Source: an uncultured Alteromonadaceae bacterium (GTDB lineage Bacteria; Pseudomonadota; Gammaproteobacteria; Enterobacterales; Alteromonadaceae). Taken from it: 64,000 nucleotides of DNA. Both the position numbers and the translations under genes were made by a program. The notes below the pieces were generated by a model. The model ran no database searches. It saw only the letters and a program-made list of their open reading frames with translations, and was not told the origin of the DNA. Positions 54,002 through 63,391 of this stretch are shown in pieces; the first letter of the stretch is position 1; every line of letters begins with the position of its first letter. The stretch is from the NCBI GenBank assembly GCA_947501935.1, contig CANMXU010000023.1:1-64000 (forward strand), in the 5' to 3' direction.

Positions 54002-54162
54002 ATTAGCTAAGAACTCTTGCTACGCAATCATTGAGTTATATTTTGCTTTCGCCCTATTAACTAAACAGAACTAATGACCTAAACAGAACTAAAACTCTTT
54101 TACCTGATATTGTCTAATATTTATTCTTTGTTAACTGTATCAACTTAATTGCTAAACTCGTT
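54002..54162. repeat. Spacer with an 18-bp tandem duplication
   Basis: CTAAACAGAACTAA occurs at 54061-54074 and again at 54079-54092, a tandem duplication of an 18-bp unit just after tadA. No gene is seen here. Confidence 0.6.
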
Positions 54163-54294
54163 TTATGCTTCGGTGTTTTTCCCCTCTAATAATATGCTTT
54201 GGCTAAATTGTAAATGTCGACGGTTTAACATTTTTGTATGATGTCGTTGCAATTGACGACGGCGTGTACTGGTGAATGATTTTTTAACTCTCAT
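54163..54294 (-). CDS. Possible 43-aa highly basic small protein
   Basis: The ORF opens MRVKKSFTSTRRRQLQRHHT and ends with TEA, with about 15 Arg, Lys and His residues in total. An AAGG ribosome-binding site lies 8 bases before the ATG. The size and composition recall RNA- or DNA-binding micro-proteins, but no family is recognised. It is below the usual ORF cutoff and lies in an otherwise empty spacer. The site and biased composition favour a real gene, but it is unproven. Confidence 0.45.
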   Translation of the reverse strand: MRVKKSFTSTRRRQLQRHHTKMLNRRHLQFSQSILLEGKNTEA

Positions 54295-54742
54295 AATGCT
54301 TACCTTAAATTATCTGTATTTATATGTTATTTAAATTAATTGTCTTAATTAATCGTTAATGTCTAATCAACATAACTGGTTTTAGGCTTGTTGATATAAA
54401 TTCCGTAGCCTTGTAACAAATTGTTGAATTTAAACACTCATTTGATTATTACCTATATTTATGACAATTAAATGACATTTAAAGTAAGGAATTGTTACCG
54501 CTGTTACAATTGACTTTTTAGGAGTTAAGATTGACTAGAATATATAATCCGTTTAAAAAACAAACAAGGTGAAATTTATAAATATCCGCGAGCCAAATGG
54601 TTAAAACAAGCCGATGCAATTAAGCGAAGATTTCCGTATACAACTGTTATTATTAATTAATTTAACCTAAGTAGTGTTTAAAATCATCTATGCTAAACTT
54701 TAGCTACCTTAGTAAAATAAGTAAACTTAAGAGGATATATTG
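54295..54742. other. Spacer with a possible broken small ORF
   Basis: AGGAG followed by TTG at 54531 opens a 13-codon frame (TRIYNPFKKQTR) that stops at 54573. One base out of frame, GEIYKYPRAKWLKQADAIKR continues to a TAA at about 54660. This may be a frameshifted small gene. Nothing else is recognised. Confidence 0.3.
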
Positions 54743-55384
54743 ATGCGGTTAGTATTTATGTGTTTGTTCCTATTCTGTAGCAATGTATTGGCACAAGAGC
54801 GCCCCTTAACGGTACTAGTTACCCACTTTCCCCCTTTCGTTAACATGAATTCACCATCTGCAGGTGTATCTTGGAAGTTATTACGTGACTTTGCTGCTAG
54901 TAAAGGCGTTATTATTGAAGCTCAATATTTACCAACGGCAAGATTGCTCAAACATATCGCCACAGGAGATTGGCAAGCAACTATTGTTGCTGTAAATAAA
55001 GATACCGAAGGACTAGTTAAAGTTAAATATGCAGACAAAATGGTTAGGTATGGTTTGCTAGTTAAGCATCAAAAACCTCTTGTGCTAAACGGCTTGCATA
55101 TTAGCACACTGAGAAGTGCAGGTTTGAGCACTATACAAGAATACTTAACTAAGCAAGGTGCGATTATTTCTGAAGTTAATACTCTACAGCAAGCCTACTT
55201 AATGTATGAAGCTGGTCGTGTTGATGCGGTGCTTGGGGTAACTATGGATGGAAAAGCCCTAGGAATGCCAAATTTAGCAGAATATAAAATGGCGACAGAA
55301 TTAGCCGAAATCCCGTTTGTATTATCAATAAATAAGGAAAACCCTTTGGCATTATCAGCTTATAATAAGTTAATAATGCCCTAA
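54743..55384 (+). CDS. Periplasmic substrate-binding-like protein (SBP_bac_3 type)
   Basis: Protein of 213 aa. The ATG at 54743 follows GAGGA. The signal peptide is RLVFMCLFLFCSNVLAQ. The mature part has the two-lobe binding-protein pattern (LTVLVTHFPPFVNMNSPSAG, then LLRDFAASKGVIIEAQYLPTAR, and AYLMYEAGRVDAVLG). No transporter genes are adjacent, so it may be a solitary binding protein, as is common in Alteromonadales. The ligand is unknown. Confidence 0.75.
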   Translation: MRLVFMCLFLFCSNVLAQERPLTVLVTHFPPFVNMNSPSAGVSWKLLRDFAASKGVIIEAQYLPTARLLKHIATGDWQATIVAVNKDTEGLVKVKYADKMVRYGLLVKHQKPLVLNGLHISTLRSAGLSTIQEYLTKQGAIISEVNTLQQAYLMYEAGRVDAVLGVTMDGKALGMPNLAEYKMATELAEIPFVLSINKENPLALSAYNKLIMP

Positions 55385-55415
55385 ATTTTCGGCGTAAAAA
55401 TTCAATTTAACCATG

Positions 55416-56930
55416 TTACGACGCTGAAACCATAACCTCTGTACTTTCAGCATGTTCACTTTCAACCGGCTTTCTTTCGATCTGCTCTGCTTCAATCTGT
55501 CCTTCTTCAACCTGCTCTAGCAGTTTTAACTCTAATTCTTGTTGAAGTTGCAATTTTATTTTTTCATCCATCCACGACAAGGTGTCGTAATAACGGCGAA
55601 TATTATCAACATAGTGAACCGGCTCATCACCACGGGCGTAGCCATATTTGGTGTTTTTGTAATATTTCTTTTGTTTTAATAGTGGTAAACGCTCTTTAAC
55701 TTCGACCCAGCGATCAGGATCACCGCCCTGCTTTTGGGTGATAATACGGGCATCATTTAAATGTCCAAAACCCACATTGTAAGCCGCTAAAGCAAACCAA
55801 GTTCGGTCTGGGCTTGGAATTCTCGCCGGCATTTTATCAATCATTTGTTTAAAGTATTTAGCACCGCCACGAATACTTTGCTCCACGTCTAAACGGCTTT
55901 TAATACCCATTTGCCTTGCCGTGCCTAGTGTTAACATCATCATGCCGCGCACACCTGTATATGAACGGGCATGGGGTTCCCAATGTGACTCTTGGTAACT
56001 AATGGCGGCTAATAAACGCCAATCAATTTCTTGACTGTATTTCTCAAAATAATTTTGGTATTTAGGCAGTTTAGTTTCCACAGCTTTGATAAATAAGCGG
56101 GTATCAACATAATTGAATTTTTCAACGTGTCCGTAATATTTATCATCTAAAGTTAAAATGGTACCGTCGTGATGCACTTGGCCAAAAAATTCGACTAAGC
56201 TTGCCAGTACAGAATCGTCACCGTGCTTATTCACTGCCCACGCGATCGGCTGTGGCGATTTAATGGTAAAACCAATACTCACTTCAGGGTAATATCGACG
56301 CTGAATAGCCAAGGTATTACTGTCGATAACGGTATAATCAATTTCCCCTTTAAGAATACTTATCAATAATTCTTCGCTGTCTAAATCAGCAGTTTCCTGC
56401 CATTGCAGCTGGTCATTGACTTGTTTTAACTGTTGCAAGTTTTCAACATGGCTAGAATTGGCAGTCACCATGAACTTACCGGTTAAATCATCAAGTTGGC
56501 GAGGTCGAACTTGGCCTTGTTTAAACACTAACTTTTGACTAATTTCGTCATAGCTTGGCGCAAAGTTATAATTTTTCAATCGATTAGGGGTTACCGCTAA
56601 GCCAGCAGCTACAAAATCAACTTGGTTATTATCAAGTTTATGGAAAAGCTCTTCTAAGCTGTAACTAGGTACAACTTTTAGGTCAACGCCGATACTGTCG
56701 GCGTATTTTTTGGCAAGTTCATATTCAAAGCCAGCCGGGCCTTGTGCGTCAATGTAATAGCTATTAGGACCAAAGGTTGTACCTACTTGCACATAGCCAC
56801 GGTCAATAATGCGCTGTAATTGCGCGCGATCGTCTTGTTGTTGACATGCGAAAAGCGATAGCGTTAGTAAGCATATTAAGTACTTAAAAAGCTGAGTTTT
56901 TTGGAAGTATTTATTTTTTATCTGCGTCAT
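55416..56930 (-). CDS. mltF: Membrane-bound lytic murein transglycosylase F
   Basis: Protein of 504 aa. A lipoprotein-like signal (LLTLSLFACQQQ) is followed by a binding-protein-like regulatory domain (residues about 45-270) and an SLT catalytic domain (residues about 295-450) with the catalytic Glu in AISYQESHWEP and AAYNVGFGH. The C-terminal tail (after residue 465) is rich in Glu and Gln and low in complexity. It cleaves peptidoglycan to anhydro-muropeptides. It is divergent from purL, as in E. coli. Confidence 0.94.
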   Translation of the reverse strand: MTQIKNKYFQKTQLFKYLICLLTLSLFACQQQDDRAQLQRIIDRGYVQVGTTFGPNSYYIDAQGPAGFEYELAKKYADSIGVDLKVVPSYSLEELFHKLDNNQVDFVAAGLAVTPNRLKNYNFAPSYDEISQKLVFKQGQVRPRQLDDLTGKFMVTANSSHVENLQQLKQVNDQLQWQETADLDSEELLISILKGEIDYTVIDSNTLAIQRRYYPEVSIGFTIKSPQPIAWAVNKHGDDSVLASLVEFFGQVHHDGTILTLDDKYYGHVEKFNYVDTRLFIKAVETKLPKYQNYFEKYSQEIDWRLLAAISYQESHWEPHARSYTGVRGMMMLTLGTARQMGIKSRLDVEQSIRGGAKYFKQMIDKMPARIPSPDRTWFALAAYNVGFGHLNDARIITQKQGGDPDRWVEVKERLPLLKQKKYYKNTKYGYARGDEPVHYVDNIRRYYDTLSWMDEKIKLQLQQELELKLLEQVEEGQIEAEQIERKPVESEHAESTEVMVSAS

Positions 56931-57019
56931 AGTTTATCATTGTGGCGTGATTTAGATTTTTCATAAAGCCTTTTTTTCTTTCGTTGTGACATTAATCATC
57001 GGCTCAGCACTTTTAGTTC

Positions 57020-57048
57020 TTATCAAAGACCTTTATTTCAACTATAAT
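57020..57048 (+). promoter_or_regulatory. Sigma-70 promoter of purL
   Basis: TTATCA, 17 bases, TATAAT (57043-57048), about 45 bases before the ATG. No PurR box of the ACGCAAACGTTTGCGT type is seen around it. Confidence 0.5.
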
Positions 57049-57092
57049 ACGCGCGATTTTTATCCTTAATTACTAACCCGGTGAAATAGACT

Positions 57093-60000
57093 ATGTCGAT
57101 GTTGATGAAAACCCTTCGCGGCGCGCCTGCACTCTCTGAATTTCGAGTAAAAAAATTACTTGACCAATGTGCCCAGCTGCAGCTTCCCGTTACCGATATT
57201 TATGCTGAGTATGCCCACTTTGCGCATATTTCTGCTGAACTAAGCCCAGAAGAGTTTCAAGTATTACAGCAACTTCTTAAGTATGGACCAACAATTGAAG
57301 AACATGAACCTGTAGGGCAATTTTTATTAGTAACGCCACGCCCAGGAACTATTTCTCCTTGGTCTTCTAAATCAACTGACATTGCCCACAACTGTGGTTT
57401 AAGCAATATTGTACGTTTAGAGCGTGGCTTAGCCTATTACATTACTAGTGATGTGTTAACCGCCCAGCAGCAAGTTCAACTAAATGGCTTACTACATGAT
57501 CGCATGATGGAAGCGGTTTATAGTGAAATGAACCAAGCAACTTCACTTTTTGCCAGTGCCGAGCCAGGTAAATTAACGGCTATCGACATTGAAACGGGTG
57601 GCAAGCAAGCACTTGTTAATGCCAACGTTGATTTAGGTTTAGCCTTAGCCGAAGATGAAATTAACTATTTATTTGAAAACTTCACTAAGCTTGGCCGTAA
57701 TCCTCACGACATTGAACTTTACATGTTCGCTCAGGCAAACTCTGAGCATTGTCGTCATAAAATATTTAATGCTGACTGGACCATTGATGGTGTTAAACAG
57801 CCAAAATCATTATTTAAAATGATCCGTAATACCCATGAAATTAATCCTGACTATGTATTAAGCGCTTATAAAGATAACGCTGCGGTTATGGTGGGTAATA
57901 AAGGTGGTCGTTTCTTCGCAGACCCTGCAACCAACGAATATGGTTACAATCACGAAGACATTCAAATTCTAATGAAGGTTGAAACTCATAACCACCCGAC
58001 CGCTATTTCTCCTTATCCAGGTGCTGCAACAGGCAGTGGTGGTGAAATTCGTGATGAAGGCGCAACCGGTATTGGTTCAAAACCAAAAGCAGGTTTAGTC
58101 GGTTTTTCTGTTTCTAACCTACGTATTCCAAGCTTTGAACAACCTTGGGAAACTGACTTTGGCAAACCATCTCGTATCGTTTCAGCCCTAGACATTATGC
58201 TTGAAGGCCCATTAGGCGGCGCAGCATTTAACAACGAATTTGGTCGCCCGGCTATTTTAGGTTACTTCCGTACTTATGAAGAAGAAGTAAATTCATTCAA
58301 CGGCGTTGAAGTTCGTGGTTACCACAAACCTATTATGCTTGCCGGTGGTTTAGGTAACATTCGTGACGAGCACGTGCAAAAAGGTGATATTGTTGTTGGT
58401 GCAAACCTTATTGCGTTAGGTGGCCCAGCGATGAACATTGGTTTAGGCGGCGGCGCTGCTTCATCAATGGCCTCAGGTCAGTCAGCTGAAAACTTAGACT
58501 TTGCTTCAGTACAACGTGAAAACCCAGAAATGGAACGTCGTTGTCAGGAAGTTATCGATAAATGTTGGCAGTTAGGCGATGCTAACCCAATTTTATTTAT
58601 TCATGATGTTGGCGCAGGTGGTTTATCAAATGCCTTCCCTGAGCTAGTTTCTGACGGTGGCCGTGGCGGTGTATTTGAACTTCGTAACGTACCTAATGAT
58701 GAACGCAGCATGGCGCCACATGAAATTTGGTGTAACGAGTCTCAAGAGCGCTATGTATTAGCTGTTTCTGATGAACAATTAGCGCAATTTACTGAAATTT
58801 GTCAACGTGAACGTGCCCCTTTTGCAGTTGTTGGCCGTGCTACTGAAGAAGAACATTTAACCGTAACCGATGCACACTTTGAAGGCGACTCAGTAAACGA
58901 TACCCCGATTGATTTACCGCTTGAGGTTTTATTAGGTAAAACACCAAAAATTATTAAAAACGTTCAATCAGTTACTCCTGCTGGTGATGAATTAGCGCTT
59001 GCTGATGTTTCACTTAGCGATGCTGCAGACAGAATTTTAAGCTTGCCAACCGTTGCTGAAAAAACCTTCCTTATTACCATAGGCGATCGAAGCGTAACCG
59101 GTATGGTTAATCGCGACCAAATGGTTGGCCCTTGGCAAGTGCCAGTTGCCGACTGTGGCGTAACCGCCTCTGCGCTTGATTCTTACCACGGCGAAGCCAT
59201 GTCATTAGGTGAACGTACGCCGGTTGCTTTATTAAACTTTGGCGCTTCTGCCCGTTTAGCGGTAGCAGAGTCTTTAACGAACATTGCCGGTACAGATATT
59301 GGTGATTTGAATCGCATTAAGCTTTCGGCTAACTGGATGTCACCAGCTGGTCACCCGGGTGAAGATGCCGGTCTTTACGAAGCGGTAAAAGCTATTGGTG
59401 AAGAACTTTGTCCAGCGCTTGGTTTAACCATTCCTGTGGGCAAAGATTCAATGTCGATGAAAACCCAATGGCAAAAAGAAAATGGCGAAGACATGTCAGT
59501 CACTTCACCGTTGTCATTAGTGATCACCGCATTTGGCGCTGTTGAAGATATTCGCAAAACCGTAACGCCTGAATTAAGAACAGATCAGGGTGACACTCGC
59601 CTTGTTGCTATCGACTTATCAAAAGGTAAAAACCGTTTAGGTGGCTCTTGTTTAGCACAAGTTTACAAACAGCTTGGCACTGATACGCCAGATGTTGATA
59701 GCCCAGAAACCTTAAAAGGCTTCTTCAACGCTATGCAGACCTTGGTTCGTGAAGAAAAACTTATCGCTTACCATGACCGTTCAGACGGTGGTTTATTCAC
59801 CACAGTTGTTGAAATGGCTTTTGCTGGTCACACCGGTGTTGATGTTGATTTATCTAAGCTAAGCGGTGACAACCTATCCGTGCTATTTAATGAAGAGCTA
59901 GGTGCAGTAATTCAAATTAAAGAGTCTGACGTTGACGCCATTCACGCTATTTTTGCTGAGCATAACATTTCAGATTGTTGTACAGATATCGGCCGTATTA

Positions 60001-61025
60001 ATAACGAAGACACTATTCGTTTTAGTCGCGACGGTGATGTAGTACTTGAAAACTCACGTACTTACTACCGTACAACATGGGCACAAACAACATTCAAAAT
60101 GCAATCACTGCGTGATAACCCTGAATGTGCACAACAAGAGCACGACGTTAAGTTTGATACTGAAGACCCAGGTTTAAACACTGAGTTAACCTTTGATATT
60201 AACGAAGACATTGTTAGCGATTTAATTGTTAAAGATGCGCAAAACTCAAGTAATCCACGTGTAGCAATTTTACGTGAACAAGGCGTTAACTCTCATGTAG
60301 AAATGGCGGCTTCTTTTGATCGCGCTGGTTTTATCGCGATTGACGTACATATGTCTGATATTTTATCAGGTCGTACAGATTTGGCTGACTTTAACGGTTT
60401 AGTCGCATGTGGCGGTTTCTCATACGGTGATGTTTTAGGCGCGGGTGAAGGTTGGGCAAAATCAATTTTATTCAATGCCAACGCACGTGAAATGTTCAAA
60501 ACTTTCTTCCACCGCGAAGACACTTTTAGTTTAGGTGTTTGTAATGGTTGTCAGATGTTGTCGAACTTAAAAGAAATTATTCCAGGCTCAGAAGCATGGC
60601 CGCGTTTTGTACAAAACAAATCAGAACGTTTTGAGGCCCGTTTTAGCTTAGTAGAAATTCAAGAAAGCCCGTCTATCTTCTTCAAAGGTATGGAAGGCTC
60701 TCGTATGCCTATCGCGGTATCTCACGGTGAAGGTCGTACTGAATTTACTTCTGAAGACGCTATTGGCGCTGCCAATGATTCAGGTACCGTTGCCATTCGT
60801 TATGTTGATAACTATGGCCATGTAACTGAAACTTATCCGGCAAACCCGAACGGCTCACCAGATGGTATTACTTCACTAACCACTACTGATGGTCGTGTAA
60901 CGATTATGATGCCACATCCTGAACGTGTATTTCGCACCGTTGCCAACTCTTGGCACCCTGATGAGTGGTTAGAAGACTCTCCTTGGGTACGCATGTTCCG
61001 CAACGCACGTAAGTTTATTGGTTAA
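57093..61025 (+). CDS. purL: Phosphoribosylformylglycinamidine synthase
   Basis: Large single-chain FGAM synthase of 1310 aa, fourth step of purine synthesis. N-terminal PurS-like domain, then the two-part synthase domain (FAQANSEHCRHKIFNADW; VETHNHPTAISPYPGAATGSGG; LGGGAASSM), and a C-terminal glutaminase with the nucleophile Cys in SLGVCNGCQML and the catalytic His in MPHPERVF. It is single-gene and ends in a strong terminator preceded by a degenerate heptamer array. Confidence 0.98.
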   Translation: MSMLMKTLRGAPALSEFRVKKLLDQCAQLQLPVTDIYAEYAHFAHISAELSPEEFQVLQQLLKYGPTIEEHEPVGQFLLVTPRPGTISPWSSKSTDIAHNCGLSNIVRLERGLAYYITSDVLTAQQQVQLNGLLHDRMMEAVYSEMNQATSLFASAEPGKLTAIDIETGGKQALVNANVDLGLALAEDEINYLFENFTKLGRNPHDIELYMFAQANSEHCRHKIFNADWTIDGVKQPKSLFKMIRNTHEINPDYVLSAYKDNAAVMVGNKGGRFFADPATNEYGYNHEDIQILMKVETHNHPTAISPYPGAATGSGGEIRDEGATGIGSKPKAGLVGFSVSNLRIPSFEQPWETDFGKPSRIVSALDIMLEGPLGGAAFNNEFGRPAILGYFRTYEEEVNSFNGVEVRGYHKPIMLAGGLGNIRDEHVQKGDIVVGANLIALGGPAMNIGLGGGAASSMASGQSAENLDFASVQRENPEMERRCQEVIDKCWQLGDANPILFIHDVGAGGLSNAFPELVSDGGRGGVFELRNVPNDERSMAPHEIWCNESQERYVLAVSDEQLAQFTEICQRERAPFAVVGRATEEEHLTVTDAHFEGDSVNDTPIDLPLEVLLGKTPKIIKNVQSVTPAGDELALADVSLSDAADRILSLPTVAEKTFLITIGDRSVTGMVNRDQMVGPWQVPVADCGVTASALDSYHGEAMSLGERTPVALLNFGASARLAVAESLTNIAGTDIGDLNRIKLSANWMSPAGHPGEDAGLYEAVKAIGEELCPALGLTIPVGKDSMSMKTQWQKENGEDMSVTSPLSLVITAFGAVEDIRKTVTPELRTDQGDTRLVAIDLSKGKNRLGGSCLAQVYKQLGTDTPDVDSPETLKGFFNAMQTLVREEKLIAYHDRSDGGLFTTVVEMAFAGHTGVDVDLSKLSGDNLSVLFNEELGAVIQIKESDVDAIHAIFAEHNISDCCTDIGRINNEDTIRFSRDGDVVLENSRTYYRTTWAQTTFKMQSLRDNPECAQQEHDVKFDTEDPGLNTELTFDINEDIVSDLIVKDAQNSSNPRVAILREQGVNSHVEMAASFDRAGFIAIDVHMSDILSGRTDLADFNGLVACGGFSYGDVLGAGEGWAKSILFNANAREMFKTFFHREDTFSLGVCNGCQMLSNLKEIIPGSEAWPRFVQNKSERFEARFSLVEIQESPSIFFKGMEGSRMPIAVSHGEGRTEFTSEDAIGAANDSGTVAIRYVDNYGHVTETYPANPNGSPDGITSLTTTDGRVTIMMPHPERVFRTVANSWHPDEWLEDSPWVRMFRNARKFIG

Positions 61026-61030
61026 ATATT

Positions 61031-61085
61031 ACTTACAGCTATAAGTAGTAAGCTCTAAGTAAAAGCTTAAGCAACAAGTTGTAAA
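61031..61085 (+). repeat. Degenerate heptamer array after purL
   Basis: AGC/AGT triplets at 61037, 61044, 61051, 61058, 61064, 61070 and 61077, nearly all 7 bases apart. It starts within 12 bases of the purL stop and has the same gene-sense polarity as the other arrays. Confidence 0.6.
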
Positions 61086-61106
61086 CATCAGATAAACCAA
61101 AACCTA

Positions 61107-61132
61107 AAAGGACACGCAAGTGTCCTTTTTTA
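61107..61132. terminator. Terminator between purL and the Usp gene
   Basis: AAAAGGACAC-GCAA-GTGTCCTTTT followed by TT and TATT. The A-rich left side also allows use by the convergent stress-protein gene. Confidence 0.9.
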
Positions 61133-61200
61133 TTGGCTGCTCTGTATGGATGCTCACTTAAAACCTCATTTAAAACTTATGCAAACCTCACATAAAATAA

Positions 61201-62106
61201 TTAATGATAATGTTTAACATTGGGTGAAATAGCTAAAACATCACAAGCCAGCTTATCAATGACGTACTCCGAAGTGTGTCCTAACATATTATTAAAAATG
61301 TTTTTATGCTCGCCGCTGCCAATAACCACCATATTCACTTTATACTGACTAGCAATTTCAGGAATAACTTCATCAGGTAATCCCTGCTTGATATGGAGCT
61401 TTTTATCTATACTTTTATCGAGCAAAGGTATTTCTTTTGATAAAGCTACCAAGTGTTGCCAATGTTGACGTTTATCTCCTTTTTGCTTGTTACTGTCATT
61501 AACACCATTAATTGCCATCGACGTTCGCCCACCAAAGTAACAGTTGAGTAAATGTATATCGCAGGAGAGTAAATCAGATAGTTGGCAGGTATGGCTTAGC
61601 AATTCCTTATTAAATAATTGATGAGCTGATGTTAGCTCTTCAGTTTCAAGAGCAGTCAATACATGACCATGATCTTGCCAATGTTTATCTGTTACCAATA
61701 ACACTGGTGCGTTGGCACATCTAAGTAATGGCCAATCTTTAGCAAGCGAAAAACCAAGCGTAAAAGGTTGATGAGCTTGCTTTTCTTTGATCACTAAATC
61801 ATAAGCATGACCTTCCAGTTCGTGAGCAATAGCGCGATATTCTTGCAAAGTACTCACTTGTTTTATTTGTAATAACAGTCCATGTTTATTTTGTTTAGTT
61901 ATGGTATCGGCTAAATTTATCGATAATTGCTCTGCTTTTAATTTTTGCTGTTTATTGACTGAGTTTACTTTTTCAAAATGGCTGTTAAGTGCTAAAAAGG
62001 TCACACTGCCATGGCTCTGCTGTGCTAACTGATATGCTTTGGCTACCGTGTGAGAATAATTACTGGCTTTATTTACTACGGCTAAAATGTTTTGATAGGC
62101 TTTCAT
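61201..62106 (-). CDS. Universal stress protein family, UspE-like
   Basis: Protein of 301 aa with two tandem Usp domains (residues about 1-145 and 155-300). The first opens YQNILAVVNKASNYSHTVAKAYQLA. The second ends VNMVVIGSGEHKNIFNNMLGHTSEYVIDKLACDVLAI, which contains a GxGxN-like nucleotide loop of the ATP-binding Usp class in degenerate form. The length fits UspE. Single gene. Confidence 0.82.
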   Translation of the reverse strand: MKAYQNILAVVNKASNYSHTVAKAYQLAQQSHGSVTFLALNSHFEKVNSVNKQQKLKAEQLSINLADTITKQNKHGLLLQIKQVSTLQEYRAIAHELEGHAYDLVIKEKQAHQPFTLGFSLAKDWPLLRCANAPVLLVTDKHWQDHGHVLTALETEELTSAHQLFNKELLSHTCQLSDLLSCDIHLLNCYFGGRTSMAINGVNDSNKQKGDKRQHWQHLVALSKEIPLLDKSIDKKLHIKQGLPDEVIPEIASQYKVNMVVIGSGEHKNIFNNMLGHTSEYVIDKLACDVLAISPNVKHYH

Positions 62107-62416
62107 AGGTCGGGTACCTCATATGTAACCTGATCAATCCTAGTTCAAAAATACAATTTACCTAAATACTAATAAGAACAATTCCAACTAATGCTTTTAT
62201 TCTTATCGCTAAAAATTATAGTTAATAATAAGCCAATGTTTTCCTTGTATGAATTAAGCAATGCCACTGCTCCGTCCAGATAATTTTTTTAACACTCGTC
62301 AATAAAAACGTCCATAAAGTGTAAGCCTTAGCTAAAGAAAGCTGCTGCATTGGCTTGCACTATTAATAGTAATATCGCTAAGCTATTAAGCTTGAATAAT
62401 AGCTTGAGGTTAGTTT
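62107..62416. other. 310-bp divergent spacer
   Basis: It lies between the Usp gene and the nitroreductase gene. It holds their promoters by position, but I see no distinct operator, RNA or gene. Confidence 0.5.
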
Positions 62417-63094
62417 ATGAAAGATCACGCGGCTTCTCCGTTAACCGACTATATACAATACGGTGAGCAAGAAATGCTCACCCGCTCAGAGGCATTTTAT
62501 CAAAACATTAAAAGGCGGCATTCGGTACGTATGTTCAGCGAGCAAGCTGTTGAGCAAACCATAATTGAAAATTGTTTAAAAGCCGCAGGTACTGCGCCAA
62601 GTGGTGCTAATCATCAACCTTGGCATTTTGTTGCTATTAATAACTTAGCCATTAAAAAACAAATTCGCGTACAAGCTGAAGCGCATGAGCAAGCTTTTTA
62701 TGCTGGCCGAGCTGGTGAAGAATGGCTTGGCGCCTTAAAAGATTTAGGCACCGACGCACAAAAGCCTTATTTAGAGCATGCCCCTTGGCTTATCGCAACT
62801 TTCAGTGAGAAAAAAGGCGGGATAAAGGCAGAAGATAAACACACAAATTATTATGTGCATGAGTCGGTAGGCATTGCCACAGGTATTTTAATTACTGCTT
62901 TGCATAACGCCGGCTTAGCCACGTTAACGCATACGCCAAAACCAATGTCGTTTTTAAATAAAATTTGCCAGCGCAGTGATAACGATCGCGCTTATATGTT
63001 ACTGATTGTTGGTTACCCAGCAAAAGATGCCACCGTGCCAGACCATGCACAAATTAAAAAGCCACTAACTGATATAGCAACATTTTTAGTTTAG
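62417..63094 (+). CDS. Nitroreductase-family flavoprotein, iodotyrosine-deiodinase-like
   Basis: FMN-dependent protein of 225 aa. NIKRRHSVRMFSEQAVEQ and AAGTAPSGANHQPWHFV give the FMN site. EAHEQAFYAGRAGEEWLGAL, then YYVHESVGIATGILITALHNAGLATLTHTPKPMSFL are strikingly like bacterial homologues of iodotyrosine deiodinase. It may reduce nitro or halogenated aromatics, but the substrate is unknown. Single gene. Confidence 0.82.
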   Translation: MKDHAASPLTDYIQYGEQEMLTRSEAFYQNIKRRHSVRMFSEQAVEQTIIENCLKAAGTAPSGANHQPWHFVAINNLAIKKQIRVQAEAHEQAFYAGRAGEEWLGALKDLGTDAQKPYLEHAPWLIATFSEKKGGIKAEDKHTNYYVHESVGIATGILITALHNAGLATLTHTPKPMSFLNKICQRSDNDRAYMLLIVGYPAKDATVPDHAQIKKPLTDIATFLV

Positions 63095-63164
63095 TGCTGG
63101 CAATATTACGACAAGAGCAACTTAATAACAGCCACAGTAGCGAGTCGGCTAAAATTAACTGTAA

Positions 63165-63380
63165 TTAAGAGAAATCAAGTGCGATATCAGTACAGCCTTT
63201 CGCGCAACTCACTCCGGTTTCTACCCCGTTATCATTAGGTAAGTGAATAGTTAAAGGCTGCTGACACTCAGAGCAACACACTCGCTTACCAGCGAGTAAC
63301 TGCTTAATAATATTTTTATGTTGATGATAAGAGCGCGCACTTTGCTGCTGTAAAGATTTAAAACTTTTAGAGTCGATCAT
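63165..63380 (-). CDS. Small Cys-containing protein of unknown function
   Basis: Protein of 71 aa. The middle has VCCSECQQPL and the C-terminal part has VSCAKGCTDIALDF, a four-cysteine pattern that suggests a zinc ribbon. It is 11 bases after the RraB-like gene and probably co-transcribed. Family not recognised. Confidence 0.65.
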   Translation of the reverse strand: MIDSKSFKSLQQQSARSYHQHKNIIKQLLAGKRVCCSECQQPLTIHLPNDNGVETGVSCAKGCTDIALDFS

Positions 63381-63391
63381 ATATTCATAAA

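Noticed and set aside
56990..57092. PurR operator before purL
   Set aside because: No sequence close to the PurR palindrome is found in the spacer.
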